A DNA stretch of 64,000 bases, taken from positions 1,897,157 to 1,961,156 of the forward strand of contig OV696605.1 in the NCBI GenBank assembly GCA_927797885.1, read 5' to 3'. This DNA comes from Gloeomargaritales cyanobacterium VI4D9 (lineage in GTDB: Bacteria > Cyanobacteriota > Cyanobacteriia > Gloeomargaritales > Gloeomargaritaceae). Both the position numbers and the translations under genes were made by a program. Of the stretch, positions 1-7,863 are shown one piece after another. Each line of letters starts with the position of its first letter. Within the stretch, counting starts at the first letter, position 1. The notes beneath the pieces are model-generated. The model was not told the DNA's origin and made no database searches. It saw only the letters and a program-made list of their open reading frames with translations.

Positions 1-93
1 ATATACAAATCTTAATACGGCAGGAGTGGAATTTTGTCCATTGGCTCAATCGGGTCGTCCCACGCCTAAATATGTAAAGTTTTATTGCAGGAT

Positions 94-651
94 TCAACAC
101 TTGTGCTCCAATTCTAAATAACAGCGTGCTTCCATCAGATAGGCAAGATAAAGGGTCTGTAAATAGGCGGCAGTTATCTTCGATTTATAGGGTATTTGTT
201 GATCCACCAAATCAGTATAGATATGTTGCGCTTCCAAAAAACGATTGATCGCCGCCATGGCACTGACCTGCCGATTATCCAACCGTTGCATACTAAAAGC
301 ATTTTGCGCCAAGTTAGCCGCCGTCCGGAAATTGGCATAAAAACCCAAATCAATTTTATAATTAATATTTTTTAACGATGCTTGCATCAACTGCAAGGTT
401 TTTTCTATTTGATTGAGTTTATCAATCACAATCGCAAACCCGACGACTGCCACCCCCACATGGAGTAAGCTCGCCGCTGTCGTCATCCCTAAAAGTGTAT
501 TCGCTGGGGTTGCCCCCGTATCCCGCAACCACATGACCACCTGTTTGGTATCTACATCCCGCACCACCCCGCCAATCCGCTCCAAACTGCCATTGCTCAA
601 ACCAGCCAAGATGTGGGCAGGCGCCTCAACCATTAAATTTAGGGCAACCAT
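94..651 (-). CDS. Hypothetical protein with one hydrophobic segment
   Basis: A 185-residue protein that I do not recognise. The N-terminal third is mixed. Residues about 60-77 form a hydrophobic stretch (ASLLHVGVAVVGFAIVI) long enough for one membrane span. A helical region rich in Gln, Asn and Leu follows (KTLQLMQASLKNINYKID) and the rest is alpha-helical with many Ala and Tyr. There are no catalytic motifs. Base composition is intermediate, and it lies just left of the degraded edge of the nonulosonate cluster, so it may be accessory. The 93 bases downstream hold nothing I can assign. The reading frame is open and uses an ATG start at 651. Confidence 0.5.
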   Translation of the reverse strand: MVALNLMVEAPAHILAGLSNGSLERIGGVVRDVDTKQVVMWLRDTGATPANTLLGMTTAASLLHVGVAVVGFAIVIDKLNQIEKTLQLMQASLKNINYKIDLGFYANFRTAANLAQNAFSMQRLDNRQVSAMAAINRFLEAQHIYTDLVDQQIPYKSKITAAYLQTLYLAYLMEARCYLELEHKC

Positions 652-772
652 AGGCTTGGGAAAATTGGGTGATTAGCGTGCAAAACGATACCTCATTTAT
701 ACCTTAAACAGGAGGACATAGTAATCTCAAATCATTTGCAAGACAAGCTCAGATAAGGGCACTTCTAAAAAT

Positions 773-868
773 GGGTCGCAGGGGCACCGCCCCCATCTTT
801 GGTTCTGGAAAATTCTTGTATGCCTACGGCACGCAAGCTAATGTAAATCAAGTAGGATTGCTATATAT
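773..868. repeat. Dispersed small repeat, copy 1
   Basis: It has the hairpin core GGGGC-ACC-GCCCC, then TTGGTTCTGGAAAATT, a CTACGGCACGCAAGCTAATG section and the end AGGATTGCTATAT. The same pieces recur in the same order, in inverse orientation, at 46619-46760, and shorter versions occur at 15965, 19083, 33501 and 39861. Its right end runs straight into the remnant of a pseC gene. A GGGCACTTCT motif resembling the IS5-family terminal repeat lies just to its left. Confidence 0.8.
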
Positions 869-1034
869 TCTTGTCCACACTCAACCCTATTACCAACGCC
901 TTGGCTTCAGGTGGGGACAGTTCCCAATGGCAGAGGGATACTACAAAGAAGCAATAAGCTTACCCTTGTATTTTGAGCTAACCGAAGCTCAGCAAGATAG
1001 GGTTTTAGAGACCTTAAACAGAGTTCTATCTTAA
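864..1034 (+). pseudogene. C-terminal remnant of a PseC-type aminotransferase
   Basis: About 56 codons match the C-terminus of the intact PseC of this window (9686-10849). YILVHTQPYYQRLGFRWG here compares with YIPVHIQPYYQKLGFKWG there, followed by the same LPLYYEL-like segment and a similar end. The rest of the enzyme, including the PLP lysine, is missing. The homology begins exactly where the dispersed repeat ends, so the repeat marks the break point. An open frame continues upstream through the repeat from an ATG at 771, but that part is not enzyme-like. This suggests an older nonulosonate operon with pseC at its head, or a duplication that later decayed. Confidence 0.8.
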
Positions 1035-1115
1035 AAACTTTCCTCTTAATTCAGCCAAGAACTGGAATCCTGTTGTAGAGTGTTACTATCAACCCTAAGC
1101 TAACCGATTGTTTCC

Positions 1116-1412
1116 ATGACATCATCAGTCGACCAAGAAGTTCTTTTTCTCAACCAAGAAGCCGATGCTTGGTTTCAGCGGAATGCACCCGCTACCCTGC
1201 AACCTGCTAACAGCGATGACCCTATCCTAAAGGCACTGAGACAGGTCAAGTTACCAGAGCAAGGGACATTTCTGGATGTAGGTGGTGCTTGGGGGCGCAT
1301 CGCCGAAGGCTTCAGAAGAGAACACACTGCTTGGGAGTGTTGGGTAGTTGAACCTTCTGGTGCGGCTGTTTCTGATGGTTCCAAAGCATTTCTAGAAATT
1401 AGGTTTCGTTAG
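1116..1412 (+). pseudogene. N-terminal fragment of a class I SAM-dependent methyltransferase
   Basis: The 98-residue frame contains a methyltransferase motif I (GTFLDVGGAWGRIAEGF) at about residue 50 and the following acidic beta-2 strand (CWVVEPSG), as in carbohydrate-cluster methyltransferases. It stops at a TAG, after which the same frame reads GSLAQPNI as though the gene once continued. Everything after motif II is gone, and PseH starts 44 bases later. The product would lack most of the fold, so I treat it as a broken gene. The acceptor substrate cannot be told. Confidence 0.65.
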
Positions 1413-1456
1413 GGTAGCCTTGCTCAACCAAATATACTTATGGGAAAATTAGAGTT

Positions 1457-1984
1457 ATGTACAAAATCGAGACTGAGAGACTAATTTTTACACCTCTTAC
1501 TTTGAATGATGTTAGCAATACCTACTTGGAATGGTTACTTGACCCTGAGGTCAATCGCTATTTAGAAGTTAGGCATTACAAGCATACGATAAAATCTCTT
1601 TACCAATATGTTGAAAACATTAATAGTAATTGTAATAATCACTTCTTCAAGATTATAATGAAGAGTACAGAAGAGCATATTGGAAATATTAAGGTCTCCG
1701 TTGAGGATTACCAAGTAGGTGACATTGGAATCATGATTGGTGCAAAAAATTATTGGGGAAAGGGAATTGGGTCAGAATCAATAAATGCAATTACAAACTG
1801 GGCATTTAATAATTTAAAGTTAAAAAAAATGAAAGCGGGATGCTATGAACAAAATCTTGCTTCGCTGAGAGCTTTCCTTAAGTGTGGATATGTAGTAGAA
1901 GGTTTTTTACAAAGTCATGTAGTCATTGACGGGAAGAGGTGTGGATGTTTTTTGTTGGGTCGAGTCTTTCAGGAAATACTATGA
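1457..1984 (+). CDS. pseH: GNAT N-acetyltransferase, PseH-like
   Basis: A 175-residue GNAT acetyltransferase. It opens with the RimJ/RimL/PseH signature (ETERLIFTPLTLNDV), has the beta-4/acetyl-CoA loop around GAKNYWGKGIGSESI and the closing strand KMKAGCYEQNLASLRAFLKCGY. PseH N-acetylates the 4-amino group of UDP-4-amino-4,6-dideoxy-N-acetyl-altrosamine, the third step of pseudaminic acid synthesis. The assignment rests on family plus neighbours, because sequence alone only says RimJ/PseH-type GNAT. Its stop overlaps the next start by ATGA. It is strikingly AT-rich compared with the backbone. Confidence 0.75.
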   Translation: MYKIETERLIFTPLTLNDVSNTYLEWLLDPEVNRYLEVRHYKHTIKSLYQYVENINSNCNNHFFKIIMKSTEEHIGNIKVSVEDYQVGDIGIMIGAKNYWGKGIGSESINAITNWAFNNLKLKKMKAGCYEQNLASLRAFLKCGYVVEGFLQSHVVIDGKRCGCFLLGRVFQEIL

Positions 1985-2886
1985 AATTAAGTGGAACACT
2001 TCATAAGAAAATGCGTTATCTTGCCCTCGGCACTGCTCAGTTTGGTCTATCATACGGAATTGCCAACCAGCGAGGTGAAGTGCCCGTAGAAGAAGTAAGA
2101 GAAATTCTTGCAACTGCTAGGGAAGCTGGAATAGATACCCTAGATACAGCGATCGCCTATGGAACAAGTGAAGAAAAGCTAGGAGAAATTGGCGTTCATA
2201 ACTGGAAAATCATTACCAAGTTGCCTAAAATACCCCTAGACTACTCACCTCTTAGCCATTGGGTCAAAGCATCTGTTATCAACTCACTGCAACGCTTAAA
2301 ACTTGAGAAACTATATGGCTTACTGCTCCACCATCCTCAAGACTTATTAGAAGACTATGGGGAAGACCTTTACAGTGCCTTACATTCTTTGCGTAGTTGC
2401 GGCTTAGTAGAAAAAATTGGCATCTCTATCTACTCCCCCACAGAACTAGACCAAATATGGAAAACCTATAAATTTGACCTTGTGCAAGCTCCCTTTAATG
2501 GACTAGATCAGCGGCTAGTTACCTCAGGCTGGTTACAGCGACTTAAAGAGGAGGGCGTAGAAGTTCATGGGCGATCGCTCTTTCTACAAGGACTGCTACT
2601 TTTGCCCGAAAAAGAGCTTCCTCAAAAATTTCAGCGGTGGCAGTCTCTATGGACAGCGTGGCATACTTGGCTAAATGAACAGGGCATAAGTCCCCTTGCC
2701 GCTTGCCTCGGTGCCGCTTGGGAGCAGGGTCAGTTTCGTTTTCATCGCATTGTTGTAGGTGTTGACTCCAAAAAGCAACTGCAAGAAATCCTAGCGATCT
2801 TAGAAACTCAACTTCCTAGCTGGCCCCCACACATTACCACTGACGAGTTAGACTTAATCAATCCCACTCACTGGAATCATCTATGA
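1981..2886 (+). CDS. Aldo/keto reductase family protein
   Basis: An aldo/keto reductase of 301 residues from the ATG at 1981, which overlaps the pseH stop (ATGA) and has AGGAAA upstream. The frame is open further upstream and an ATG at 2011 is another option. The N-terminal GTAQFGLSYG motif, the catalytic Asp-Tyr pair in DTAIAYGTSEEKLG and a later LLLHHP segment mark the AKR fold, with NADPH as the usual cofactor. Homologues of this subgroup sit in surface-sugar clusters beside SpsF-type cytidylyltransferases. The substrate is unknown, but a keto-sugar intermediate would fit. It contains two HIP1 octamers (GCGATCGC at 2149 and 2571). Its stop overlaps the next gene by ATGA. Confidence 0.8.
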   Translation: MKLSGTLHKKMRYLALGTAQFGLSYGIANQRGEVPVEEVREILATAREAGIDTLDTAIAYGTSEEKLGEIGVHNWKIITKLPKIPLDYSPLSHWVKASVINSLQRLKLEKLYGLLLHHPQDLLEDYGEDLYSALHSLRSCGLVEKIGISIYSPTELDQIWKTYKFDLVQAPFNGLDQRLVTSGWLQRLKEEGVEVHGRSLFLQGLLLLPEKELPQKFQRWQSLWTAWHTWLNEQGISPLAACLGAAWEQGQFRFHRIVVGVDSKKQLQEILAILETQLPSWPPHITTDELDLINPTHWNHL

Positions 2887-4904
2887 AAACTATTGCCATT
2901 GTCCAAGCTCGGATGCACTCCACTCGTTTACCCAACAAGGTAATGCTTCCAGCCGTTGGAAAACCCCTTCTAGAGCTACTGTTGCATCGCCTTAGCAAGG
3001 CACAACTGTTAGATGAAATTGTAGTAGCCACAGGCGATCGCAAAGAAAACTTAGTCATTATGGACTGCGTTAAAGACCTTGGTTTTGCCTGTGAACAAGG
3101 CAGTGAGGAGGATGTTTTAGACCGTTATTACCAAGTAGCTAAGAAATACAGTGCCGATACAATAGTTAGGATAACCGCTGACTGCCCGCTTATCGACCCA
3201 GCAATCGTTGATCAAGTTATTAAATCATTTAGGGACTCCCCAGTGGATTATTGCGCCACGAGCACTACATTTCCTGATGGTGAAGATGTTGAAGTATTTT
3301 CATTTCAAGCCCTAGAAACTGCATGGAAAAACGGACAAACCAAACCAGAGCGAGAACATGTTTCTCCATATATTAGAAACAGTGATTTATTTAAGCTTAA
3401 ATTCTTAGAGCCACCTATTAATCTTCCCCACTGTCGCTGGACACTGGATGAACCAGAAGACTATCAAGTTATTAAACAAGTCTTTGAATACTTTGCACCT
3501 AGAATAGACTTCTCTTGGCAGGAAATTTGGCAACTGCAACAACAACATCCTGACATTTTTGTCCATAATCAGCACATACCCAGTAATGAAGGAGCTATTT
3601 TGAGCAAAGGTCAAAAACTATGGAAGCGTGCAAAACGGGTAATCCCCGGTGGCAGTATGCTTCTTTCAAAGCGGGCGGAAATGTTCTTACCAGAACGCTG
3701 GCCTGCATACTTTAGCCGAGCCAAAGGCTGTCGAGTTTGGGATTTAGAAGAGCAAGAATATATTGATATGTCCATCATGGGCATTGGGACAAACATCCTA
3801 GGCTATGGTCATCCTGAAGTTGATCAGGCAGTACAGGAAGCCATTACTCATGGAAATATGAGTACCCTCAATGCCCCTGAAGAAGTTTATCTTGCCGAAC
3901 GACTTATCGAATTACATCCTTGGGCAGACATGGCACGCTTTGCCCGAACAGGAGGTGAAGCCTGTGCCATTGCCATTCGGATTGCTCGGGCGGCAAGTGG
4001 CAAAGATAAAGTTGCCTTTTGTGGTTATCACGGCTGGCATGACTGGTACTTAGCCGCTAATTTAGCATCAGAAAATAACTTAAATCAGCATCTATTGAGT
4101 GGTTTACAACCTAAAGGAGTTCCTCAAGCATTGGCAGGCACTGCGCTACCTTTTAGCTACAACAACTTTGCTGAGTTGGAAGAGCTAGTTAACATCCATG
4201 ACATTGGTGTTGTCATGATGGAGGTCATGCGTAGCCAGGAACCTCAGAATAACTTTCTGCAAAGGGTCAGAGACTTATGCACTGAAAAAGGAATTGTTTT
4301 AATTTTTGATGAATGTACCTCAGGCTTTAGGGAAACCTTTGGCGGTCTTCACAAGAAATTTAATGTAAATCCAGACATGGCAATGTTTGGTAAGGCATTA
4401 GGTAATGGCTACGCAATCACTGCTGTTATTGGCAAGCGAGATATTATGGAATATGCGCAGGAAACATTTATTAGCAGTACATTTTGGACAGAGCGAATTG
4501 GTGTAGTGGCTGGATTAAAAACTCTGGAAGTGATGGAGAAGCTAAGGTCATGGGAAATCATTACTGAAATTGGCAACAAAATTCGCAGGGCTTGGCAAGA
4601 ACTAGCAGTCAGTCATAATCTCAACTTACAAATTGCTGGCATTCCTGCCCTAAGTAGCTTCTCATTTAATAGCCCAAACAACCTTGCCTACAAAACACTT
4701 ATTACTCAAGAAATGCTCAAAAAGGGTTTCCTAGCTGGTAATAGTATCTATGTTTGCACCGAACATACAGATTCCCTATTGCAGAGCTACTTTATAGCCT
4801 TGGATGAAGTATTTGAAAAAATCAACCAGTGCGAGCAAGGTCTAGATGTCCATACCCTGCTAGAACAACCAGTTTGCCATGCGGGGTTTCAGCGTCTCAA
4901 TTAA
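2883..4904 (+). CDS. Fusion of SpsF/PseF-like cytidylyltransferase and class III aminotransferase
   Basis: One 673-residue open frame with two enzymes. Residues 1 to about 235 are an SpsF/NeuA-like nucleotidyltransferase: the N-terminal IAIVQARMHSTRLPNKVM is the CTP-binding signature, and DCPLIDP carries the metal-binding Asp. Residues about 240-673 are a PLP-dependent class III aminotransferase related to glutamate-1-semialdehyde aminomutase, with GYHGWHDWY, the cofactor Asp in IFDECTSGFR and the Schiff-base Lys in MFGKALGNGYA. The first domain is the only candidate here for PseF, which makes CMP-pseudaminic acid from CTP. The role of the second is unknown. A real fusion is likely, since the linker is continuous and no internal start is obvious. 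It contains a HIP1 site at 3034. Confidence 0.85.
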   Translation: MKTIAIVQARMHSTRLPNKVMLPAVGKPLLELLLHRLSKAQLLDEIVVATGDRKENLVIMDCVKDLGFACEQGSEEDVLDRYYQVAKKYSADTIVRITADCPLIDPAIVDQVIKSFRDSPVDYCATSTTFPDGEDVEVFSFQALETAWKNGQTKPEREHVSPYIRNSDLFKLKFLEPPINLPHCRWTLDEPEDYQVIKQVFEYFAPRIDFSWQEIWQLQQQHPDIFVHNQHIPSNEGAILSKGQKLWKRAKRVIPGGSMLLSKRAEMFLPERWPAYFSRAKGCRVWDLEEQEYIDMSIMGIGTNILGYGHPEVDQAVQEAITHGNMSTLNAPEEVYLAERLIELHPWADMARFARTGGEACAIAIRIARAASGKDKVAFCGYHGWHDWYLAANLASENNLNQHLLSGLQPKGVPQALAGTALPFSYNNFAELEELVNIHDIGVVMMEVMRSQEPQNNFLQRVRDLCTEKGIVLIFDECTSGFRETFGGLHKKFNVNPDMAMFGKALGNGYAITAVIGKRDIMEYAQETFISSTFWTERIGVVAGLKTLEVMEKLRSWEIITEIGNKIRRAWQELAVSHNLNLQIAGIPALSSFSFNSPNNLAYKTLITQEMLKKGFLAGNSIYVCTEHTDSLLQSYFIALDEVFEKINQCEQGLDVHTLLEQPVCHAGFQRLN

Positions 4905-5363
4905 CTATTCCCAGTCTGTACTGGTATCGCACAAAAAATGCTTATCTAACACCTGTTCAAAAGTATAGGGGCACTTCTCAGGGAAAACTCTCAGAGGCAG
5001 TGAAGTTTCCCGTAAGGCTAAGTCCACTCCACTTTCAAATCCATCTGCCAGAGCATCCTCTTGCATGGAACGGAGACTGGGACTGCGCTTGAGGTGCCGC
5101 TCAATGGCACGGCGTTGCTCTCGGATTGTCAAAAACCAACTGCGACAGCGATGCTCAGGCTGTAGTTCCCATTTGAGTAAATGCCCCAGTAGCACAGTCA
5201 GACGACTTACTAGCTCACGATACTCTTGCCTTCCCAAGCATTCTAACTCCCGTCGCAAATTTTCCCAGTCTAGTTCAGAAAGTGCCCTATTTGCTAGTGC
5301 CTTCACATGCCACTGCGTCCAAGCGTAAAAATCCTTTTCGTAGAGAGAATCTTGTCTAGTCAT
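4905..5363 (-). CDS. DUF29 family protein
   Basis: A 152-residue protein with the DUF29 hallmarks: the opening LYEKDFYAWTQWH, a central LRRELECLGRQEYRELVSRL helix, then HLLKWELQPEHRCRSW. DUF29 proteins are small helical cyanobacterial proteins of unknown function, usually present in many copies. It lies antisense to the nonulosonate operon and exactly fills the gap between the fusion gene and pseG: its stop abuts the fusion gene stop, and its start is 50 bases from that of pseG. It therefore looks like an insertion into the operon, and pseG may need its own promoter. Confidence 0.8.
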   Translation of the reverse strand: MTRQDSLYEKDFYAWTQWHVKALANRALSELDWENLRRELECLGRQEYRELVSRLTVLLGHLLKWELQPEHRCRSWFLTIREQRRAIERHLKRSPSLRSMQEDALADGFESGVDLALRETSLPLRVFPEKCPYTFEQVLDKHFLCDTSTDWE

Positions 5364-5413
5364 GATATAGTTTGTTTAGTGCCATCCTTAGAATAGCTAA
5401 AAAACTTCTAACC

Positions 5414-6469
5414 GTGCTGTTTACTTTTAGGGTTGACTCCGCTCGAATGATTGGCACAGGGCATCTCATGAGGTGCCTGACCTTGGCAAGTGCTCTGCGA
5501 GAGGAAGGTGCAACCTGCATTTTTATTTGTCGTGCCCATTCTACAAGCCTTACTGATCTGGTACGAAGGCAGGGATTTACTCTGTATGAACTTCCCCAAG
5601 GAACTGAACCGTTAACCTCTGATTGCCTCGGTGTTGCAAAACTACAGGATGCCGAAGAAACAAAGAACATTATTCAAAGTTTACCCGAGGTTCCCGATTG
5701 GTTAATTGTTGACCACTACGGTATTGATAAGGAGTGGAAAAGCCAATTAAGACCGTATGTTAAGAAAATTATGGTCATTGATGATTTGGCTAATCGTCCC
5801 CATGATTGTGATGTCCTTTTGGATCAGAACTACACTCACAACTGGAACCGCTATGAGGGTCTAGTTCCAGAACATTGTCGCTTGCTCCTAGGACCAGAAT
5901 ATGCGATCCTACGCCCAGAATTTATTAGTGCCCGTCAAAAACTAGAGCAACAAGGTTGGACTCCATTTGATCCAAGGAAGGTTTTTGTATTTTTTGGTGG
6001 GATGGATCCGCAAAATTACACCAGTAAAGCATTAAGGATCCTGCGCAAGATTGGTGATTTCGCTCCTGAAGTAGTGATTGGCAGTGGTAACATTCACCGA
6101 GAAGAAATTGAGCATGAAATGCAATTTTTCCCCGAGGGTCATCTTCATATACAAACCAATCAAATCGCAGAAATTATGTTACGATGCTCATGGTATCTAG
6201 GCTCAGGAGGCTCGATCACATGGGAGCGAATGTGCTTAGGATTAACAGGGATTGTCATACCAGTTGCAGAGGATCAAAAGAGTAGCTGTAATGCATTAGC
6301 GCAAGAGGGTTTACATACCATTCCCGAATACTTTTGTGAAAGTAGCATTGAGAAATTATACATAAATTATGTATTGAAGCTGTGGGATAAAGAGATAATG
6401 ATTAAATGTTTTAATATTGTTGCCAGTAAACTGCTTGAATTAGGTGGCATTACTAAATATTTAATATGA
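5414..6469 (+). CDS. pseG: UDP-2,4-diacetamido-2,4,6-trideoxy-altropyranose hydrolase PseG
   Basis: PseG removes UDP from UDP-6-deoxy-AltdiNAc, releasing the free sugar that PseI condenses with phosphoenolpyruvate. The N-terminus FRVDSARMIGTGHLMRCLTLA is the family signature, with the catalytic His in GTGH. The second half has the GT-B style nucleotide site (FVFFGGMDPQN and GSGGSITWERMCLGL). I place the start at GTG 5414, giving 351 residues, because homologues begin directly at the first beta strand. The frame stays open upstream to a TTG at 5372. The last codons overlap the next gene by ATGA. Confidence 0.88.
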   Translation: MLFTFRVDSARMIGTGHLMRCLTLASALREEGATCIFICRAHSTSLTDLVRRQGFTLYELPQGTEPLTSDCLGVAKLQDAEETKNIIQSLPEVPDWLIVDHYGIDKEWKSQLRPYVKKIMVIDDLANRPHDCDVLLDQNYTHNWNRYEGLVPEHCRLLLGPEYAILRPEFISARQKLEQQGWTPFDPRKVFVFFGGMDPQNYTSKALRILRKIGDFAPEVVIGSGNIHREEIEHEMQFFPEGHLHIQTNQIAEIMLRCSWYLGSGGSITWERMCLGLTGIVIPVAEDQKSSCNALAQEGLHTIPEYFCESSIEKLYINYVLKLWDKEIMIKCFNIVASKLLELGGITKYLI

Positions 6470-7104
6470 AAATCACGATTCTTTCTCAAGATAAGTCTTG
6501 GATTAACAGATACATAAGTGAATGGGTTACTCAATTATCTGTGAACTATGAAGTTGAGCATTGCCATACACAAGATAAATGTCAAGGCGGGGATATTCTC
6601 TTTATACTCTCCTTTTGGCAGAAAGTAGAACAGAAAATCATAGATAAATACAATATTTCTTTGGTTGTGCACGGAAGTAATTTACCTAAAGGACGAGGTT
6701 GGTCTCCTGTTAGTTGGCAAATACTTGAAGGGATTAATAAAATTCCCATAGTTTTGTTTAAAGCTACTTCTAAGATTGATGCAGGAAAAATTTACTTACG
6801 CGATGAAATTGAGCTAGAAGGTCATGAATTGATTGATGAAATAAGATATAAGCAAGTACAAAAGACTATACAACTTTGTGAAAGGTTTATCACTCTATAT
6901 CCTAATATTCTCGCAGAAGGTTTTGATCAAGTAGGGGAACCTACCTATTACCGGAGAAGGGTTCCTTATGATTCAAAATTAGATATTAGTAAATCAATTG
7001 AATCTCAGTTTAATTTGTTGCGCATAGTTGACAACGAAAATTACCCTGCTTTCTTTGAGTATAGAGGTAAACGTTATGTGATTAAGGTGTACAAAGAAAA
7101 ATAG
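6466..7104 (+). CDS. Formyltransferase-like protein of the nonulosonate cluster (first copy)
   Basis: A 212-residue protein related to N10-formyl-tetrahydrofolate-dependent formyltransferases. The core motif VVHGSNLPKGRGWSP corresponds to the H-x-S-x-LP-x-x-RG loop, and SKIDAGKIYLRDEI carries the conserved catalytic Asp region. The Asn that normally stands two residues before the His is not seen (Val here). The C-terminal part with YYRRRVP and RIVDNENYPAFFEYRGKRYVIK resembles the extra domain of sugar formyltransferases. It probably acts on an amino group of a nonulosonic acid or precursor, next to the PIG-L deacetylase. A second, diverged copy lies at 7864. Confidence 0.72.
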   Translation: MKITILSQDKSWINRYISEWVTQLSVNYEVEHCHTQDKCQGGDILFILSFWQKVEQKIIDKYNISLVVHGSNLPKGRGWSPVSWQILEGINKIPIVLFKATSKIDAGKIYLRDEIELEGHELIDEIRYKQVQKTIQLCERFITLYPNILAEGFDQVGEPTYYRRRVPYDSKLDISKSIESQFNLLRIVDNENYPAFFEYRGKRYVIKVYKEK

Positions 7105-7146
7105 TGCTTCCAGTAATTTTAATTGCAAACCTTTTTGAATAGTAAT

Positions 7147-7860
7147 ATGACAAAGGTTCTGGTTGTTGCCACTCACCCTGATGATGAAGTCCTTGGATGC
7201 GGCGGGACTTTAGCTCTGCATGCCGCTAGAGGGGATAACTGCCACATTCTAATTATGGCTGAAGGGCTCACGAGTCGCAGTCACCAGCGAGATGTAGAAG
7301 CTCACAAAGAACAACTTGCTCAACTCAGGCTAACCGCCCAGCAAGCATGCGCAGTAATTGGAGTAAAGGATGTAAGGTTTGCAGGCTTTCCAGATAATCG
7401 CATGGACAGTGTAGATTTATTGGATGTGGTTAAGGTGGTTGAGTCTGTTATTGAGGAAATTCAGCCAGAGATTATCTATACCCACCATTATGGAGACCTT
7501 AACATTGACCACCAAATTACCCACCAAGCAGTGATGACAGCCACTCGACCCTTGCCGAACAGTTGCATAAAGAAATTACTCTTTTTTGAGGTTCCTTCTG
7601 CAACAGGGTGGAACACACCGACAGCAACTAATGCCTTTATCCCCCAATACTATGTTGACCTTTCACAGAAAGTGAGTGATAATGTGGATGCTCTTGAGCG
7701 GAAGCTGAGAGCATTAACAGTATATGAGTCTGAGATGCGACCTTATCCACACAATCGCTCCTTAGAGGCAGTGCGGTACCTTGCCCAGTGGCGGGGTTCC
7801 TTAGTTGGCTTGCCATGTGCTGAAGCATTTCAAGTAGGTAGAATACTGACTCTGAAGTAA
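7147..7860 (+). CDS. PIG-L family N-deacetylase
   Basis: A LmbE/PIG-L zinc-dependent deacetylase. It has the defining N-terminal motif VVATHPDDEVLGCGGTLA (His-Pro-Asp-Asp metal ligands) and the second ligand region THHYGDLNIDHQITHQA. Enzymes of this family remove acetyl groups from N-acetylated sugars. I start at the ATG 7147, which places the motif about 8 residues in, as in relatives. The frame is open to a TTG at 7123. It lies between two formyltransferase-like genes, which suggests it uncovers an amine that is then formylated. The target sugar is inferred only. Confidence 0.85.
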   Translation: MTKVLVVATHPDDEVLGCGGTLALHAARGDNCHILIMAEGLTSRSHQRDVEAHKEQLAQLRLTAQQACAVIGVKDVRFAGFPDNRMDSVDLLDVVKVVESVIEEIQPEIIYTHHYGDLNIDHQITHQAVMTATRPLPNSCIKKLLFFEVPSATGWNTPTATNAFIPQYYVDLSQKVSDNVDALERKLRALTVYESEMRPYPHNRSLEAVRYLAQWRGSLVGLPCAEAFQVGRILTLK

Positions 7861-7863
7861 ATT

